A DNA stretch of 64,000 bases from JACKBK01 sp963707275 (GTDB lineage Bacteria > Chloroflexota > Anaerolineae > JAAEKA01): contig CAVPPH010000005.1 of NCBI GenBank assembly GCA_963707275.1, positions 124,001 to 188,000 of the forward strand, written 5' to 3'. The position numbers were made by a program, and so were the translations under genes. Shown here piece by piece: positions 48,578 through 57,523 of this stretch; position 1 is the first letter of the stretch; each line of letters begins with the position of its first letter. Below the pieces are notes generated by a model, which saw only the letters and a program-made list of their open reading frames with translations, had not been told where the DNA came from and searched no databases.

Positions 48578-50941
48578 ATGAAACGACTTACCTCCATCAC
48601 ATTGCTGCTTCTGGTGAGCTTGCTATTCTTTGCAGCCTGCCAGCCAGCAGGTATTCCTGCAGCGCCGACATCTGAGCCGGTTCCCGCGAGCGCGACGCCC
48701 GCGGAACAGCCCACCGCGCAGGCCGCCCCGTCAGTTCTCGGCGCGCCGGCCACACAGGACGAATTGACTGCCAATCCCTGGCAGTGGACCGCGCTGACTG
48801 AAACGGCGCCGGCCAGCCAGTCAGTGGTCCCCGATCCGCAGAACTACACCGTTACCTTCGCCGACGACAACACGGTGGCAATCCGGGCAGACTGCAACCA
48901 GGTCGCCGGCACCTACACATTGGACGGGGATTCGCTGACTATCCAGCTCGGCGCAGCGACCACGGCCTTCTGCGGCGAGCAATCGATGGACCAGTTCTAT
49001 CTCGGGTTCATCAGCCAGGTCAGCGCTGCGGTCATCAGTGATTTAGGCAATTTGCACCTGCTGCTGGCCGACAACGCCGGCGCGATGGAATTCGCTCCCT
49101 ACAGCAGTCTCAGCATTCGTCCACAGGACATCAGCCTGGACACACAGGGATTGCCCTACTCGTGGCAACCGGTGGTTGTTCCTGCGACTCCGTACGATGC
49201 CAGCATGCCGCCCGGCCCCGTTGGCCTGCCGGAGCACATCGAGATCCTGTTCGGCGTGACCGATCCGGCTGACCGCCAGCCCGGCGATCCGATCATGTAC
49301 ATCATCTCCGTCAACGCATACCGTGCCGAATGGGACGCGGCCGGCAATCCTTCGGTCAGCAAGGCCATTGACGCGATCGAGCAGTATGCCTACGCGCTGC
49401 CCAACCCGGCGCCCACATCAGGGATGCCCGTTCTGCCGTCCGAACAAGTCGCGGGTTACAACGATCTGGCAGTGCAGGTCGGCCGCGCGATTCCCTACAG
49501 CGAGCTGAATCTGACCAGTTCCGCCCAAACCGGCTACCGCTTCGTGGGCCGCTGGATGCAGGACGCGAATCCTGTCACAAATCAGGGACTGCGCTATGTC
49601 TATCAGGGGTTCACCAACGACGGCCAGTATCTGGTGTCGTTCTGGTACCCGGTCAGCACCGGCGCCGTGCCTGGCGAATCCGCCCAGCTGTCTCAGGAAG
49701 AGATGGATGCGTTCAACAACGACCCGATGGGAACCATTGCCGCCAGCGCCGACGCGCTGAACGCGCTCACGCCGTCTGACTGGAACCCGGACCTGGACAC
49801 GCTGGATGCCCTGGTCGCTTCGCTCCAGATCAAGGGTATGCCGGCAGCCGGCCTGCAAGACGTGGTCTGGCTGTGGACCGAAGGACCGTCACAGCCGGGC
49901 AGCGCTGAGATCGTCACGATCCCGAGCCCCGAAACCTATCAGGTAATCTACGGATCCGATGGGACGATCCAGTTCACGGCTGACTGCAACAGCGGCAGCA
50001 TGACCTACGAGCTACGCCGGGCAGGCATGGCCGGCGGCATGCTGGCCCAACCCGGTCCGGTGACGCTGGCTGAATGCGGTCCCAACTCATACTCGCAAAG
50101 CTTCATCAACTCGCTGATGGCCGCACAGGACTACAAGGTGCGCGCCGGCGGCGGCACGATGGAACTTGTCCTGCCAGCCGGCGGCGGTTCGCTGATTATG
50201 ATCGACCAGCGAGCATATGCTACCGTGCCACCTGTTGCACCGCCCGCGCCAGAACCGACGGCGACTGAAGCGCCCGCGGCCACACTCATCCCGATCCCAC
50301 CGACCAGCACACCGGTCCCGCCTACAGCGACACCTGAACCGACCGCTACCGCGCAGCCTGTTATGCAGTTCAGCGCCAACCCGACCACCGTCGAGGCCGG
50401 TCAGTGTACGACACTGAGCTGGAACGTGCAGAACGTGCAGGCTGTCTGGGTCTACCCGCAAGGCGCGAACTACGCCGACTATCCGGTGACTGGCCAGGGC
50501 GTCCAGGTTCACTGCATCGACACGACGACGACCTACGAAATGCGCGTGCAACTCACCGACGGCTCGACGCAGACGCAGCAAGTCACCGTCACGGTGAACC
50601 CGAGCAATCCGCTGGCCGGCACGGGCTGGTCGTTGAGTTCCTTCGAACCCGGCCGCGTACCGTTGCCCAACACGACTATCACGCTGGCCTTCGACAACTC
50701 GAGCACGGTCAGCGGCAACAGCGGCTGCAACACCTACAGCGGCAGCTACACTGTCAACGGATCGTCGCTATCGATTGGGCCGCTGATCTCGACACAGATG
50801 GCCTGCGAGCAGGACGTGATGGACCAGGAGCAGCTCTATCTGAATGCCTTGCAAGGGGCTGCCAGCTTCGACCTGCCGGGCGGCCAGCTTGTCATCTTCG
50901 ACGCGGGCGGCCAGGAGATCCTGCGCTACAACGGCGGATGA
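48578..50941 (+). CDS. Lipoprotein with three META-like domains
   Basis: A 787-residue lipoprotein (lipobox LLFFAACQPA, Cys about 21) with a Pro/Thr/Ala linker after it. META/DUF306-like domains lie at about 62-165 (NPWQWTALTE, IRADCNQVAGTYTLDGDSLT), about 420-535 (VVWLWTEGPSQP, FTADCNSGSMTYEL) and at the C-terminus about 680-785 (LAGTGWSLSSFEPG, VSGNSGCNTYSGSYTVNGSS). Between the first two lies a 230-residue region with PVGLPEHIEILFGVTDPADR that I do not recognise. Before the last is a second Pro/Thr linker and an Ig-like domain (TTVEAGQCTTLSWNVQNVQA). The ATG at 48578 follows a purine-rich AAAGGAAAGAAG. META domains are linked to stress resistance (HslJ), but the function here is unknown. 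Confidence 0.9.
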   Translation: MKRLTSITLLLLVSLLFFAACQPAGIPAAPTSEPVPASATPAEQPTAQAAPSVLGAPATQDELTANPWQWTALTETAPASQSVVPDPQNYTVTFADDNTVAIRADCNQVAGTYTLDGDSLTIQLGAATTAFCGEQSMDQFYLGFISQVSAAVISDLGNLHLLLADNAGAMEFAPYSSLSIRPQDISLDTQGLPYSWQPVVVPATPYDASMPPGPVGLPEHIEILFGVTDPADRQPGDPIMYIISVNAYRAEWDAAGNPSVSKAIDAIEQYAYALPNPAPTSGMPVLPSEQVAGYNDLAVQVGRAIPYSELNLTSSAQTGYRFVGRWMQDANPVTNQGLRYVYQGFTNDGQYLVSFWYPVSTGAVPGESAQLSQEEMDAFNNDPMGTIAASADALNALTPSDWNPDLDTLDALVASLQIKGMPAAGLQDVVWLWTEGPSQPGSAEIVTIPSPETYQVIYGSDGTIQFTADCNSGSMTYELRRAGMAGGMLAQPGPVTLAECGPNSYSQSFINSLMAAQDYKVRAGGGTMELVLPAGGGSLIMIDQRAYATVPPVAPPAPEPTATEAPAATLIPIPPTSTPVPPTATPEPTATAQPVMQFSANPTTVEAGQCTTLSWNVQNVQAVWVYPQGANYADYPVTGQGVQVHCIDTTTTYEMRVQLTDGSTQTQQVTVTVNPSNPLAGTGWSLSSFEPGRVPLPNTTITLAFDNSSTVSGNSGCNTYSGSYTVNGSSLSIGPLISTQMACEQDVMDQEQLYLNALQGAASFDLPGGQLVIFDAGGQEILRYNGG

Positions 50942-50978
50942 CAGCAAAGGACACGTCCACAAACAACTTACCAGTGTT

Positions 50979-50996
50979 GGCTCGGTCAGGAGACCG
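50979..50996. repeat. Dispersed GGCTCGGTCAGGAGACCG hairpin, copy 2
   Basis: This 18-base sequence is identical to 2067-2084. With its flanks here it folds as TTGGC and GCCAA around CGGTC-AGGA-GACCG with one bulged T. No heptads flank this copy. Confidence 0.7.
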
Positions 50997-51022
50997 GCCA
51001 AAGCGGAGCACGTTGTAAACGC

Positions 51023-51067
51023 CAAGAGCGCCAATGCCTGTCACAGCATTGGCGCTCTTGTTTCTTG
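51023..51067. terminator. Bidirectional terminator between META and cytochrome genes
   Basis: CAAGAGCGCCAATGC (51023-51037) and its exact complement (51046-51060) enclose an 8-nt loop and are followed by TTTCTT. It lies between convergent genes and can serve both. Confidence 0.85.
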
Positions 51068-51117
51068 CCAGTTATTTTTCCCTGCCCGGCGTCCAGGTGT
51101 CAGTGGACACCGATCTA

Positions 51118-53010
51118 CTATTTCAAGATCATCGGGACGTAAAGCTTCCAGCGCTCGTGTGGCTCAGGCGTGCCGGTGCGCGTCGGTGTTGTCGTGCGCG
51201 TCACGGTCACCGTGCGCGTCGGCGTGCGCGTTGTGGTCGTCGTAGGTGAAGGTGTGCCGGTCTCGGTTCCCCGCGGAGTAGGAGTCGGCGTCGCGGTACT
51301 TTGTCCAGTAGGCGTACTTGTCACGGTGGCGGTCGGCGTCGCGGAACCAGTTGGCGTCGGGTTGGGGTTCGGCAAGCCATGCGGACCGGGTCCGGACGGC
51401 ACGTTGTTGCCGTGACATACTGCGCAGTCGCTCAGCGTACCGGCGTAGCCTTGCAGCGCGATCACCTGGATGTTGTCTTCTGGCTGCGTGCTGGGCAGGA
51501 TGGCGTGCGTGCTGTTGTGGCAGGCCTCGCAGTAGAGTCCGCCATGGCCGGTGGACTGGCGGAATAGCTTGCCGGGGTTCTCGGCGTAGACAGAGCCGTG
51601 GCAGTCGCCGCAGCGCGGCTCGTCGATCCAGGGACGGCGGTTGGGATTGGCGACCGCGTTCATGTCACCGTGGCAGTCGGTACACCACATCCCCTGTGCA
51701 GACATGGTGTCACGCAGGCAGCGGGTTTCCGGGCCGGGATGGCACTGGTAGCAGTCGTTGGTGCCCTCGTCGCTGGGATTGCGATCCAGCGTAACGGTTG
51801 ACGTGACGCTGCCCGTTACCCAGGCCACCAGATTCTCGACGCCCAAAACGTTGAGTTGGTCATCACTGCCTGACCATGCCTCTGCTGCGCGATCCTCTGG
51901 CGCGTGCTTGTGGTGCATGGCGCGGGAGAGGTTGGGCACGCCGGGCACACCGGGCACGCCCAGCGCGGCTGAAGCGTGACAACTGGCGCACAGCACCGGC
52001 TGGTTGTTGGCGAGATGTGTATTCTCCTCCTCGTCGTGGTAGAGGAGAATGTTACGCCGCCAGCTTCCGGTGTTGAAGCCGCCTACGCCGCCGTCGTGGT
52101 GGCAGTTGGCGCAATTGATCTCATCCGACACTGGCGCGACGAAGGTAGTTTCCGCCAGCACCTCACCGGTTGCGTCGCTGCGCGCCACCAGCCGCGCCAG
52201 CTGATACGGCTGGCGCAGGTTCGGCTGGCTGTCGGTGTAGGGCGTCAGCGGCACGCCCTCGGCCACGAAATGATCGCTAGCCGGCGTCATGGCTCCCGTC
52301 AGTCCGTTGCCGGTCAGCCCGATGTTCGGCAGTGGGTTGACCCCGAACAGCAGATCGACATTGTCCCAGAAGTTGATCTTACTGGCCAACTCGCTGTTAT
52401 CCACAAAACTGTACTCGACGGTGACACCTTGCGTGACAACCTGGGGTACGCCGCCGTTGGCAGGCTGGCGCACCAGTTGCGCCCAGATGTTGTTGTAGGG
52501 CGGCAGGATCGAGAACACGCTGAAGTCGTCGTCAACGCAGTGCATGCCGAGGTCGTTCCAGCCGATCAGTTTGTATTCGCCGGGAACGACCGACGGCGAT
52601 TCGGCCTCTGCCGGCGCTGCCACAGCGGCCGCTGGCTCATCTGCCGGATGATCGGCCGGATCGCCGGGCCAGGTGGCAGCGTTGATCTCAACGATGTTCG
52701 ACCAGCCGTCGCCGTCCGAGTCGAGAGGCTCGATCGCCGGCAGGTTGTGCCCGTGAGTCTGATAGGCGCTGCCGAAGTCGTTGAGCGCCGCCATCGCCTC
52801 CGATGTGTGGCAGATCTGGCAGGTGTTGAGACGAGTGTTGGCCGCGTCGGGATAGGTTTCCGCGAACGCGGTCATGAAGTTGCTGGTAGCCTGCACCGGT
52901 TCAGGCCTGCGCAGCACCAAAGCTGCCAGCGCTGCCAGCACAGCCACAGCGAGCACGGCCACTAGCCAGTACCAGCGTCTTCTGTCAGGTGAGAGTGAAA
53001 GTCGGGACAT
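51118..53010 (-). CDS. Exported multihaem cytochrome with eight CXXCH sites
   Basis: A 630-residue protein with one N-terminal membrane segment (WLVAVLAVAVLAALAALVL). Eight CXXCH haem-binding motifs follow: CQICH, CANCH, CASCH, CYQCH, CTDCH, CGDCH, CEACH and CAVCH. The first sits in an isolated domain with a calcium-type loop (PLDSDGDGWSNIVEIN). A conserved block YKLIGWNDLGMHCVDDDFSV and SILPPYNNIWAQLV separates it from the rest, as in a family of large exported cytochromes. A stalk of about 75 Thr/Pro/Arg residues leads to the C-terminus RWKLYVPMILK. The start at 53010 was chosen for the signal segment and a GGAGG upstream. It probably carries electrons at the cell surface; partners are not visible. 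Confidence 0.9.
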   Translation of the reverse strand: MSRLSLSPDRRRWYWLVAVLAVAVLAALAALVLRRPEPVQATSNFMTAFAETYPDAANTRLNTCQICHTSEAMAALNDFGSAYQTHGHNLPAIEPLDSDGDGWSNIVEINAATWPGDPADHPADEPAAAVAAPAEAESPSVVPGEYKLIGWNDLGMHCVDDDFSVFSILPPYNNIWAQLVRQPANGGVPQVVTQGVTVEYSFVDNSELASKINFWDNVDLLFGVNPLPNIGLTGNGLTGAMTPASDHFVAEGVPLTPYTDSQPNLRQPYQLARLVARSDATGEVLAETTFVAPVSDEINCANCHHDGGVGGFNTGSWRRNILLYHDEEENTHLANNQPVLCASCHASAALGVPGVPGVPNLSRAMHHKHAPEDRAAEAWSGSDDQLNVLGVENLVAWVTGSVTSTVTLDRNPSDEGTNDCYQCHPGPETRCLRDTMSAQGMWCTDCHGDMNAVANPNRRPWIDEPRCGDCHGSVYAENPGKLFRQSTGHGGLYCEACHNSTHAILPSTQPEDNIQVIALQGYAGTLSDCAVCHGNNVPSGPGPHGLPNPNPTPTGSATPTATVTSTPTGQSTATPTPTPRGTETGTPSPTTTTTRTPTRTVTVTRTTTPTRTGTPEPHERWKLYVPMILK

Positions 53011-53321
53011 TGTGGGATTGCCTCCAATGCATGTTGTCGCGCGTGAAAATCGGGACGAATCGCAAGATGACAACTACAACGGGGCAAACGGGCGATCAAC
53101 GAAAAACGATACGGGCAATCCTCGGATTTGCTTTCGAGCGTACCTTGTTGAGAATGAAATCATGGAACAAGTCCGTGTTGTGGCCGACAGGACAGTGCGG
53201 CAGCAGCGGCTAGCCCCGTGGCTCTGGGTGGCGAGTGCGCTGATCACAGCAAGCGCCAGGATTTCCTGCCTTGCAGCGCACCGTTTTTGACCCGCCATGC
53301 GTTTGTTGATACAGGCAACCG
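53011..53321. other. Gap of 311 bases between divergent genes
   Basis: This is the shared control region of the cytochrome (minus) and the ECF sigma factor (plus). The only promoter-like pair seen is TTGACC (53287-53292) with TACAGG 17 bases on, which would give an almost leaderless sigma mRNA. Nothing else was recognised. Confidence 0.45.
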
Positions 53322-53921
53322 ATGCAAGACGTCTGCACCGACCAGGAGATGGCCCAACTGCTCGAGCACGCTAAACGGCGAGACGCCGCCGCGCTCGACC
53401 GGTTGTACCTCCTCTACGTCGACAAAGTATATCGCTATATCTGGTTTCGCGTTGGCGAACAGGCACTGGCTGAGGATCTGGCCATGGACGTGTTTGTGCG
53501 GCTGGTGGAGCATATCTCCAGCTTCCGCATTCCGTCCGAGCAGCAGGTCGCGGCCTTTTCAGCATGGATTTTTCGCATCGCCGCCAACCGGATCACCGAC
53601 CACTTTCGCAGACAGGCGCGCTCAGACCGTTTCACGGAGAACAAGATGCAAGAGTTGGCAGGCAGCGATCAGTCGTCGTCGGGCAAGAGCAGGCTGGATC
53701 GCATGGCAACTCAGGACGAACTGCGCCAGGCGATGGCTTCGCTCAACGACAGCCAGCGCCAGGTGCTCTACTACCGGTTCGTCGCCGACCTGAGCAGTGC
53801 GCAGACGGCGAGAGCGATGAAGAAGAGTGAAGGCGCGGTCAAGGCGCTGCAGCACCGGGCGCTGGAAAATCTCCGGCGGGTGCTGAGCAGTTCACGAGAA
53901 GGCCAGGGATCAGAGGTATGA
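53322..53921 (+). CDS. ECF-type RNA polymerase sigma factor
   Basis: A 199-residue group IV sigma factor. Region 2 is at about 15-95 (AALDRLYLLYVDKVYRYIWF, EQALAEDLAMDVFVRLVEHI, FSAWIFRIAANRITDHFRRQ). After a short linker, region 4 is at about 130-185 (LRQAMASLNDSQRQVLYYRF, LSSAQTARAMKKSEGAVKAL, QHRALENLRRVL). The gene overlaps the following DUF5667 membrane protein by four bases, the typical place of a cognate anti-sigma factor. Targets cannot be told from the window; the adjacent divergent cytochrome is a candidate. Confidence 0.94.
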   Translation: MQDVCTDQEMAQLLEHAKRRDAAALDRLYLLYVDKVYRYIWFRVGEQALAEDLAMDVFVRLVEHISSFRIPSEQQVAAFSAWIFRIAANRITDHFRRQARSDRFTENKMQELAGSDQSSSGKSRLDRMATQDELRQAMASLNDSQRQVLYYRFVADLSSAQTARAMKKSEGAVKALQHRALENLRRVLSSSREGQGSEV

Positions 53922-55318
53922 CGTTTGAAGAGGCGTTGAACGATTGTCTGGAGCGCATGCGACGCAGTGAATCGCTGGAGTCCTGCCTGGCGCGCTTTCC
54001 GCAACACGCCGCCGATCTGGCCCCGCTCTTGCAGGTCGGCCAGATGCTGCGCACAGCGCCGCCAGCGCTGTCCGCCGAAGCATTCAGCCGCGGCCGCATC
54101 GAACTGCGCGATGCAGCCCTGGCGCAAGGCGACGCCGGCTGGGAGCAGCGACTGGGCAACGCCTTGCGCGGGCTGGTGATTCCCCTGTGCCTGGCCGCCG
54201 CCGCGCTGGTGGTGATGCTGGTCATAGGGGCAGCCTGGAGCAGCGCGCCCGGCGATGCCCTATACCCGCTGCGCCGATCCGCTCTGACAGTCGCGGCGCG
54301 GCTGGCGCCGGATCCCGCCTTCCGCGCCAGTCAACACCTGCAGCTCGCCGAGCAGCGGCTGGCTGAACTGCAATCGGGCTGGGCAGTCAGTCAGACGCTT
54401 GACTTCGACGTCGTTGCACAGTTCACAGGGGAGATCGACCACGCGCTCGTTGAGCTGGGCAGTGATCCCGCGTCAGCTTCCCCCGACACACTGCAAGGCC
54501 TGGTCAGCATCACCTACGAAGGCCGCGCCTGGCTGCTGAGCATCGCTGCAGGGTTGCCAGCCGGGCAGCAAGCCTCAGTGTCACAGATCGCCCAGCAACT
54601 GGCGGACCTGGAACAGTGGGCGCAGGCCGGTCTGCTCGATCCGTCCACCCTGCGCGGCTACAAACCGGGCGGCGAGCCGCCTGCGCTGCCGACCCTGCCC
54701 GCGCAGGCGACATCCACAGCCACCAACGTTGCGCCAACGCGCCAGGCGACAACCGTCACGCCAACCGCCTCAGCCACGGCTCCTGTCACGGCTGATCCGA
54801 CCACAACGTCCACACCCAGGCCATCGCCAACCACAACGCCGACGTTTTCACCACCAACGCCGACATCTACCACTGCTCAGCCACCGGCCACAGCGACAAC
54901 GCAGCTGTCTGGCGCGCCGCAGCCCACCGGCGAGCCGGCTGAGCCAAGCGAGACGCCGGAGCCAACCGATACATTCGAGCCGACCGAAACAGCAACCGCA
55001 CAGTCGGCCACGGCCACGCCATCGCGTACGCCAACGCCGCGCCCGTCAACGCCGACGCCGACGCGTACGCCGGTCGCGACCCGCACCGCTACACCGACCT
55101 GGACGCCGATAGCCATTACCGTGACCCCCTCACCAACGCAACGGCCACCCACCGGTACACCGAGCGCGACGCCGCGCCCCGTCACCCCAACGCCAACGCT
55201 CACAGCAGAGCCAACCGAAACAGAAGTAGCCACGCACACCCCCGAACCGACGGAGACGCCGCGCCCAACACAAACACCCGAAGAAACCGAAACCCCCGAC
55301 GGTTTGACCTGGTTCTGA
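53918..55318 (+). CDS. DUF5667 membrane protein with long Thr/Pro tail, probable anti-sigma factor
   Basis: A 466-residue protein. The first 80 residues are cytoplasmic and Cys-poor (FEEALNDCLERMRRSESLES, FPQHAADLAPLLQVGQML), like the sigma-binding ends of such proteins. One membrane segment follows (GLVIPLCLAAAALVVMLVIG, about 86-105). The outer part starts with a DUF5667 domain (about 110-240: PGDALYPLRRSALTVAARLA, ASQHLQLAEQRLAELQS) and ends in a tail of over 210 residues made almost only of Thr, Pro, Ala, Ser, Arg and Glu. Coupling to the ECF gene suggests it holds the sigma factor at the membrane. The tail may span or bind the cell wall, or be glycosylated. Confidence 0.85.
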   Translation: MTFEEALNDCLERMRRSESLESCLARFPQHAADLAPLLQVGQMLRTAPPALSAEAFSRGRIELRDAALAQGDAGWEQRLGNALRGLVIPLCLAAAALVVMLVIGAAWSSAPGDALYPLRRSALTVAARLAPDPAFRASQHLQLAEQRLAELQSGWAVSQTLDFDVVAQFTGEIDHALVELGSDPASASPDTLQGLVSITYEGRAWLLSIAAGLPAGQQASVSQIAQQLADLEQWAQAGLLDPSTLRGYKPGGEPPALPTLPAQATSTATNVAPTRQATTVTPTASATAPVTADPTTTSTPRPSPTTTPTFSPPTPTSTTAQPPATATTQLSGAPQPTGEPAEPSETPEPTDTFEPTETATAQSATATPSRTPTPRPSTPTPTRTPVATRTATPTWTPIAITVTPSPTQRPPTGTPSATPRPVTPTPTLTAEPTETEVATHTPEPTETPRPTQTPEETETPDGLTWF

Positions 55319-55353
55319 CCGCACGAGGCCAGGGCGCCCCGTTCCCATCCATC

Positions 55354-55391
55354 GAGGCACTTAATAAACAATTTGCTTTATTAAGTGCCTC
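55354..55391. terminator. Bidirectional terminator between DUF5667 and adenine deaminase genes
   Basis: GAGGCACTTAATAAA (55354-55368) and its exact complement (55377-55391) flank CAATTTGC. The AT-rich inner half gives T-rich ends on both strands. It lies between convergent genes. Confidence 0.82.
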
Positions 55392-55417
55392 AAATGTATC
55401 TCGTAAACTGTTTCCAC

Positions 55418-57128
55418 CTACTCCACAAACAGCGGCACCACCTCGAAGCGGTCCACGTCCACCAGACCAACGTCGGTCAGCTTGAGGTGCGGGATGACCT
55501 CCAGCGCGCTGAAGCTCATGGCCATGAAGGGATCGTGCAGGGTCGATCCCAGCGTGTGGGCGGCGCGCAGCAGGTCGTCGAACTGGGCGCGCACCTGCAC
55601 GATGGGCTGCTCTGACATCAGCCCGGCTACCGGCAGTGCCAGGCTGGCCAACACCTGTTCACCGTCGGCAGCCGCCAGCCCGCCGCCTATGGCGGCCACG
55701 GTGCGCGCCGCTGTCATCATGCTTCTGTCGTCCGCGCCCACCACGACGATGTTGTGGTGGTCGTGGGCCACCGACGAAGCCAGCGCGCCTCGCTTCAGCC
55801 CGATGTTCCTGATGAAGCCCTTGCCCACGTTGCCGGTGGCGTGATGCCGCTCGATCACCGCCATCTTCAGCAGATCCCGCGACATGTCAGTCACAGCCAT
55901 TCCGTCCGCGATGAGCGGCTCGAGGATCAGGTGCTCGGTGACCAGTTGATTCTCTATCGCGCCGATGACCCGGACTTTGCTGCCGGCAGCCGGGATCGCC
56001 AGGTCCACCAGATCCCAGGCAACATTCATGCAAGCCGGCAAGGGAAACGCGGGCTCGCGCTCAGCCGCTATCTGCATCACGCCGCCTTTCGCAACAAGGC
56101 GGCCGGCGGCGTAAACCTGACCGCGCGTGCAGGTCATCGAAGCTGTCGATGATAACCAGATCGGCCCGGCGGCCCGGCGCAACCGCGCCGCGATCGTGCA
56201 GGCCAAACCATTCCGCCGTGTTCAGCGTTGCCATCTGGATCGCCGTCACGGGGTCAATGCCGCGCCGGATGGCCGTGCGCAGCATGTAGTCGATGCCGCC
56301 CTGGTCCAGCAGATCGGCCGGCTGGCGGTCGTCGGTGCAAAAGGAGATGCGGCGACTGTTGCGCGGCGTGACCAGCGGCAACAGCGTCTCCAGGTTGTGG
56401 GCGTTGGTAGCCTCGCGGATCAGGATGCGCAGCCCGCGCGCCAGCTTCTCCGCCGCCTCTTCCACGGTAGTACACTCGTGGTCGGAGCCGATGCCGGCCG
56501 CGATGTAGGCGTTGAGCTGCTGTCCGGTCAGCGCCGGGGCGTGGCCGTCCAGCGGGCGGCCGCGGAAGCCGTCGATCTTGGCCAGCACGCCCGGGTCGCC
56601 GAAAACGACGCCAGGGTAGTTCATCATCTCGGCCAGCCCCAGCACGCCGAAGTCGTCCAGCAGCGTCAGCAGCGCCTCGGCCGGCAGAGTCGCGCCTGAC
56701 GTTTCCATGGCAGTGGCCGGCACGCAGGAGGGGACGTTGACCCAGACGCTCAGCGGGGTGTGGCGGGCCGCGTGCAGCATGTAGCGGATGCCTTCGAGAC
56801 CGTGGACATTGGCGATTTCATGCGGGTCGGTGACAACGGTGGTCGTGCCGCGCGGCAACACGGCGCGGGCGAACTGGGAGGTGGTACACATAGAGCTTTC
56901 GATGTGGACGTGGGCGTCGATGAAGCCGGGCGCTACCAGCGCGCCGGCCAGATCGACCTCCTGTCCGGCTGCATAACCTGGTCCCAGCCCGACGATAACA
57001 CCGCCGGCCACTGCGATGTCGGCGCGCTCGATCTCCCCGGAAAAGACGTTGACCACCTGCCCGTTGCGCAACAGCAAATCAGCCGCTGCTTCACCGCGTG
57101 CTGCTCGTATCAGATTCGATATTTCCAT
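55418..57128 (-). CDS. ade: Adenine deaminase, one frameshift
   Basis: A two-metal amidohydrolase of about 569 residues that converts adenine to hypoxanthine in purine salvage. Motifs in order are the N-terminal composite domain (ADLLLRNGQVVNVFSGEIER), the metal site APGFIDAHVHIESSM, GTTTVVTDPHEIANVHGLEG, PLDGHAPALTGQQLNAYIAA, GIGSDHECTTVEEAAEKL and ISFCTDDRQPADLLDQGGID. The C-terminal adenine deaminase domain contains VIERHHATGNVGKGFI and ASSVAHDHHNIVVVGADD. One extra base near 56130 breaks the frame just after IIDSFDDLHA. The start at 57128 is preceded by GGAG. It diverges from the nucleoside transporter genes, consistent with shared use of purines. Confidence 0.94.
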
Positions 57129-57236
57129 GGCGCTCCATTGCTCCTGAAGAATGTCATGCCCGCGTCTGACCGGGACTGGATTTCCCGTCATTGTACCACT
57201 GCGGGAAGGCTGGTTGAAATTGCTTTGGGATGAACC

Positions 57237-57264
57237 ACGCAATACACAACACGCAACAGAATCC
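57237..57264. repeat. Heptad array D
   Basis: Four tandem 7-nt units (ACGCAAT, ACACAAC, ACGCAAC, AGAATCC). The first is identical to a unit of array B at 12327, and no inverted partner array was seen nearby. Confidence 0.65.
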
Positions 57265-57380
57265 TTCATCCGTGAAGCCGATTCGCCCCACAGACATGAC
57301 GCTCGTCATACCGCGCCCGGCTTATCTGTGTTACAGTGGATGGCACATGCTTTGTGATGGACCAACGGGTCGAAGACGGA

Positions 57381-57409
57381 TTGACAGCGCCCGGCACTTG
57401 CGGTATATT
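57381..57409 (+). promoter_or_regulatory. Strong sigma-70-type promoter of the nucleoside transporter
   Basis: A consensus TTGACA (57381-57386), a 17-nt spacer and TATATT (57404-57409), about 115 bases before the lipoprotein start. Confidence 0.82.
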
Positions 57410-57523
57410 AGCGTCCAGTTCGTTGCCCTTCAAGCCGCCAGTGTCTCGTCTGCTGTCATCGCCTCTTTGTCCCGGCCATGTGCCGGCGCTGCCCGGCTTC
57501 AACCAATCTTCGGAGGAGAATAG

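Larger units (their letters stand above)
57129..57523. other. Gap of 395 bases between ade and the transporter
   Basis: This divergent control region holds a heptad array (57237-57264), a strong plus-strand promoter (57381-57409) and the GGAGGAG ribosome-binding site of the lipoprotein gene. No purine riboswitch could be recognised. Confidence 0.65.

Noticed and set aside
54660..55310. Tandem repeat DNA in the sigma/DUF5667 region
   Set aside because: The repetition is explained by codons of a Thr/Pro-rich protein tail in an uninterrupted frame.
57129..57523. Purine riboswitch before ade or the nucleoside transporter
   Set aside because: No three-way junction with the conserved purine-aptamer loops could be made on either strand; the gap is explained by a promoter and heptads.
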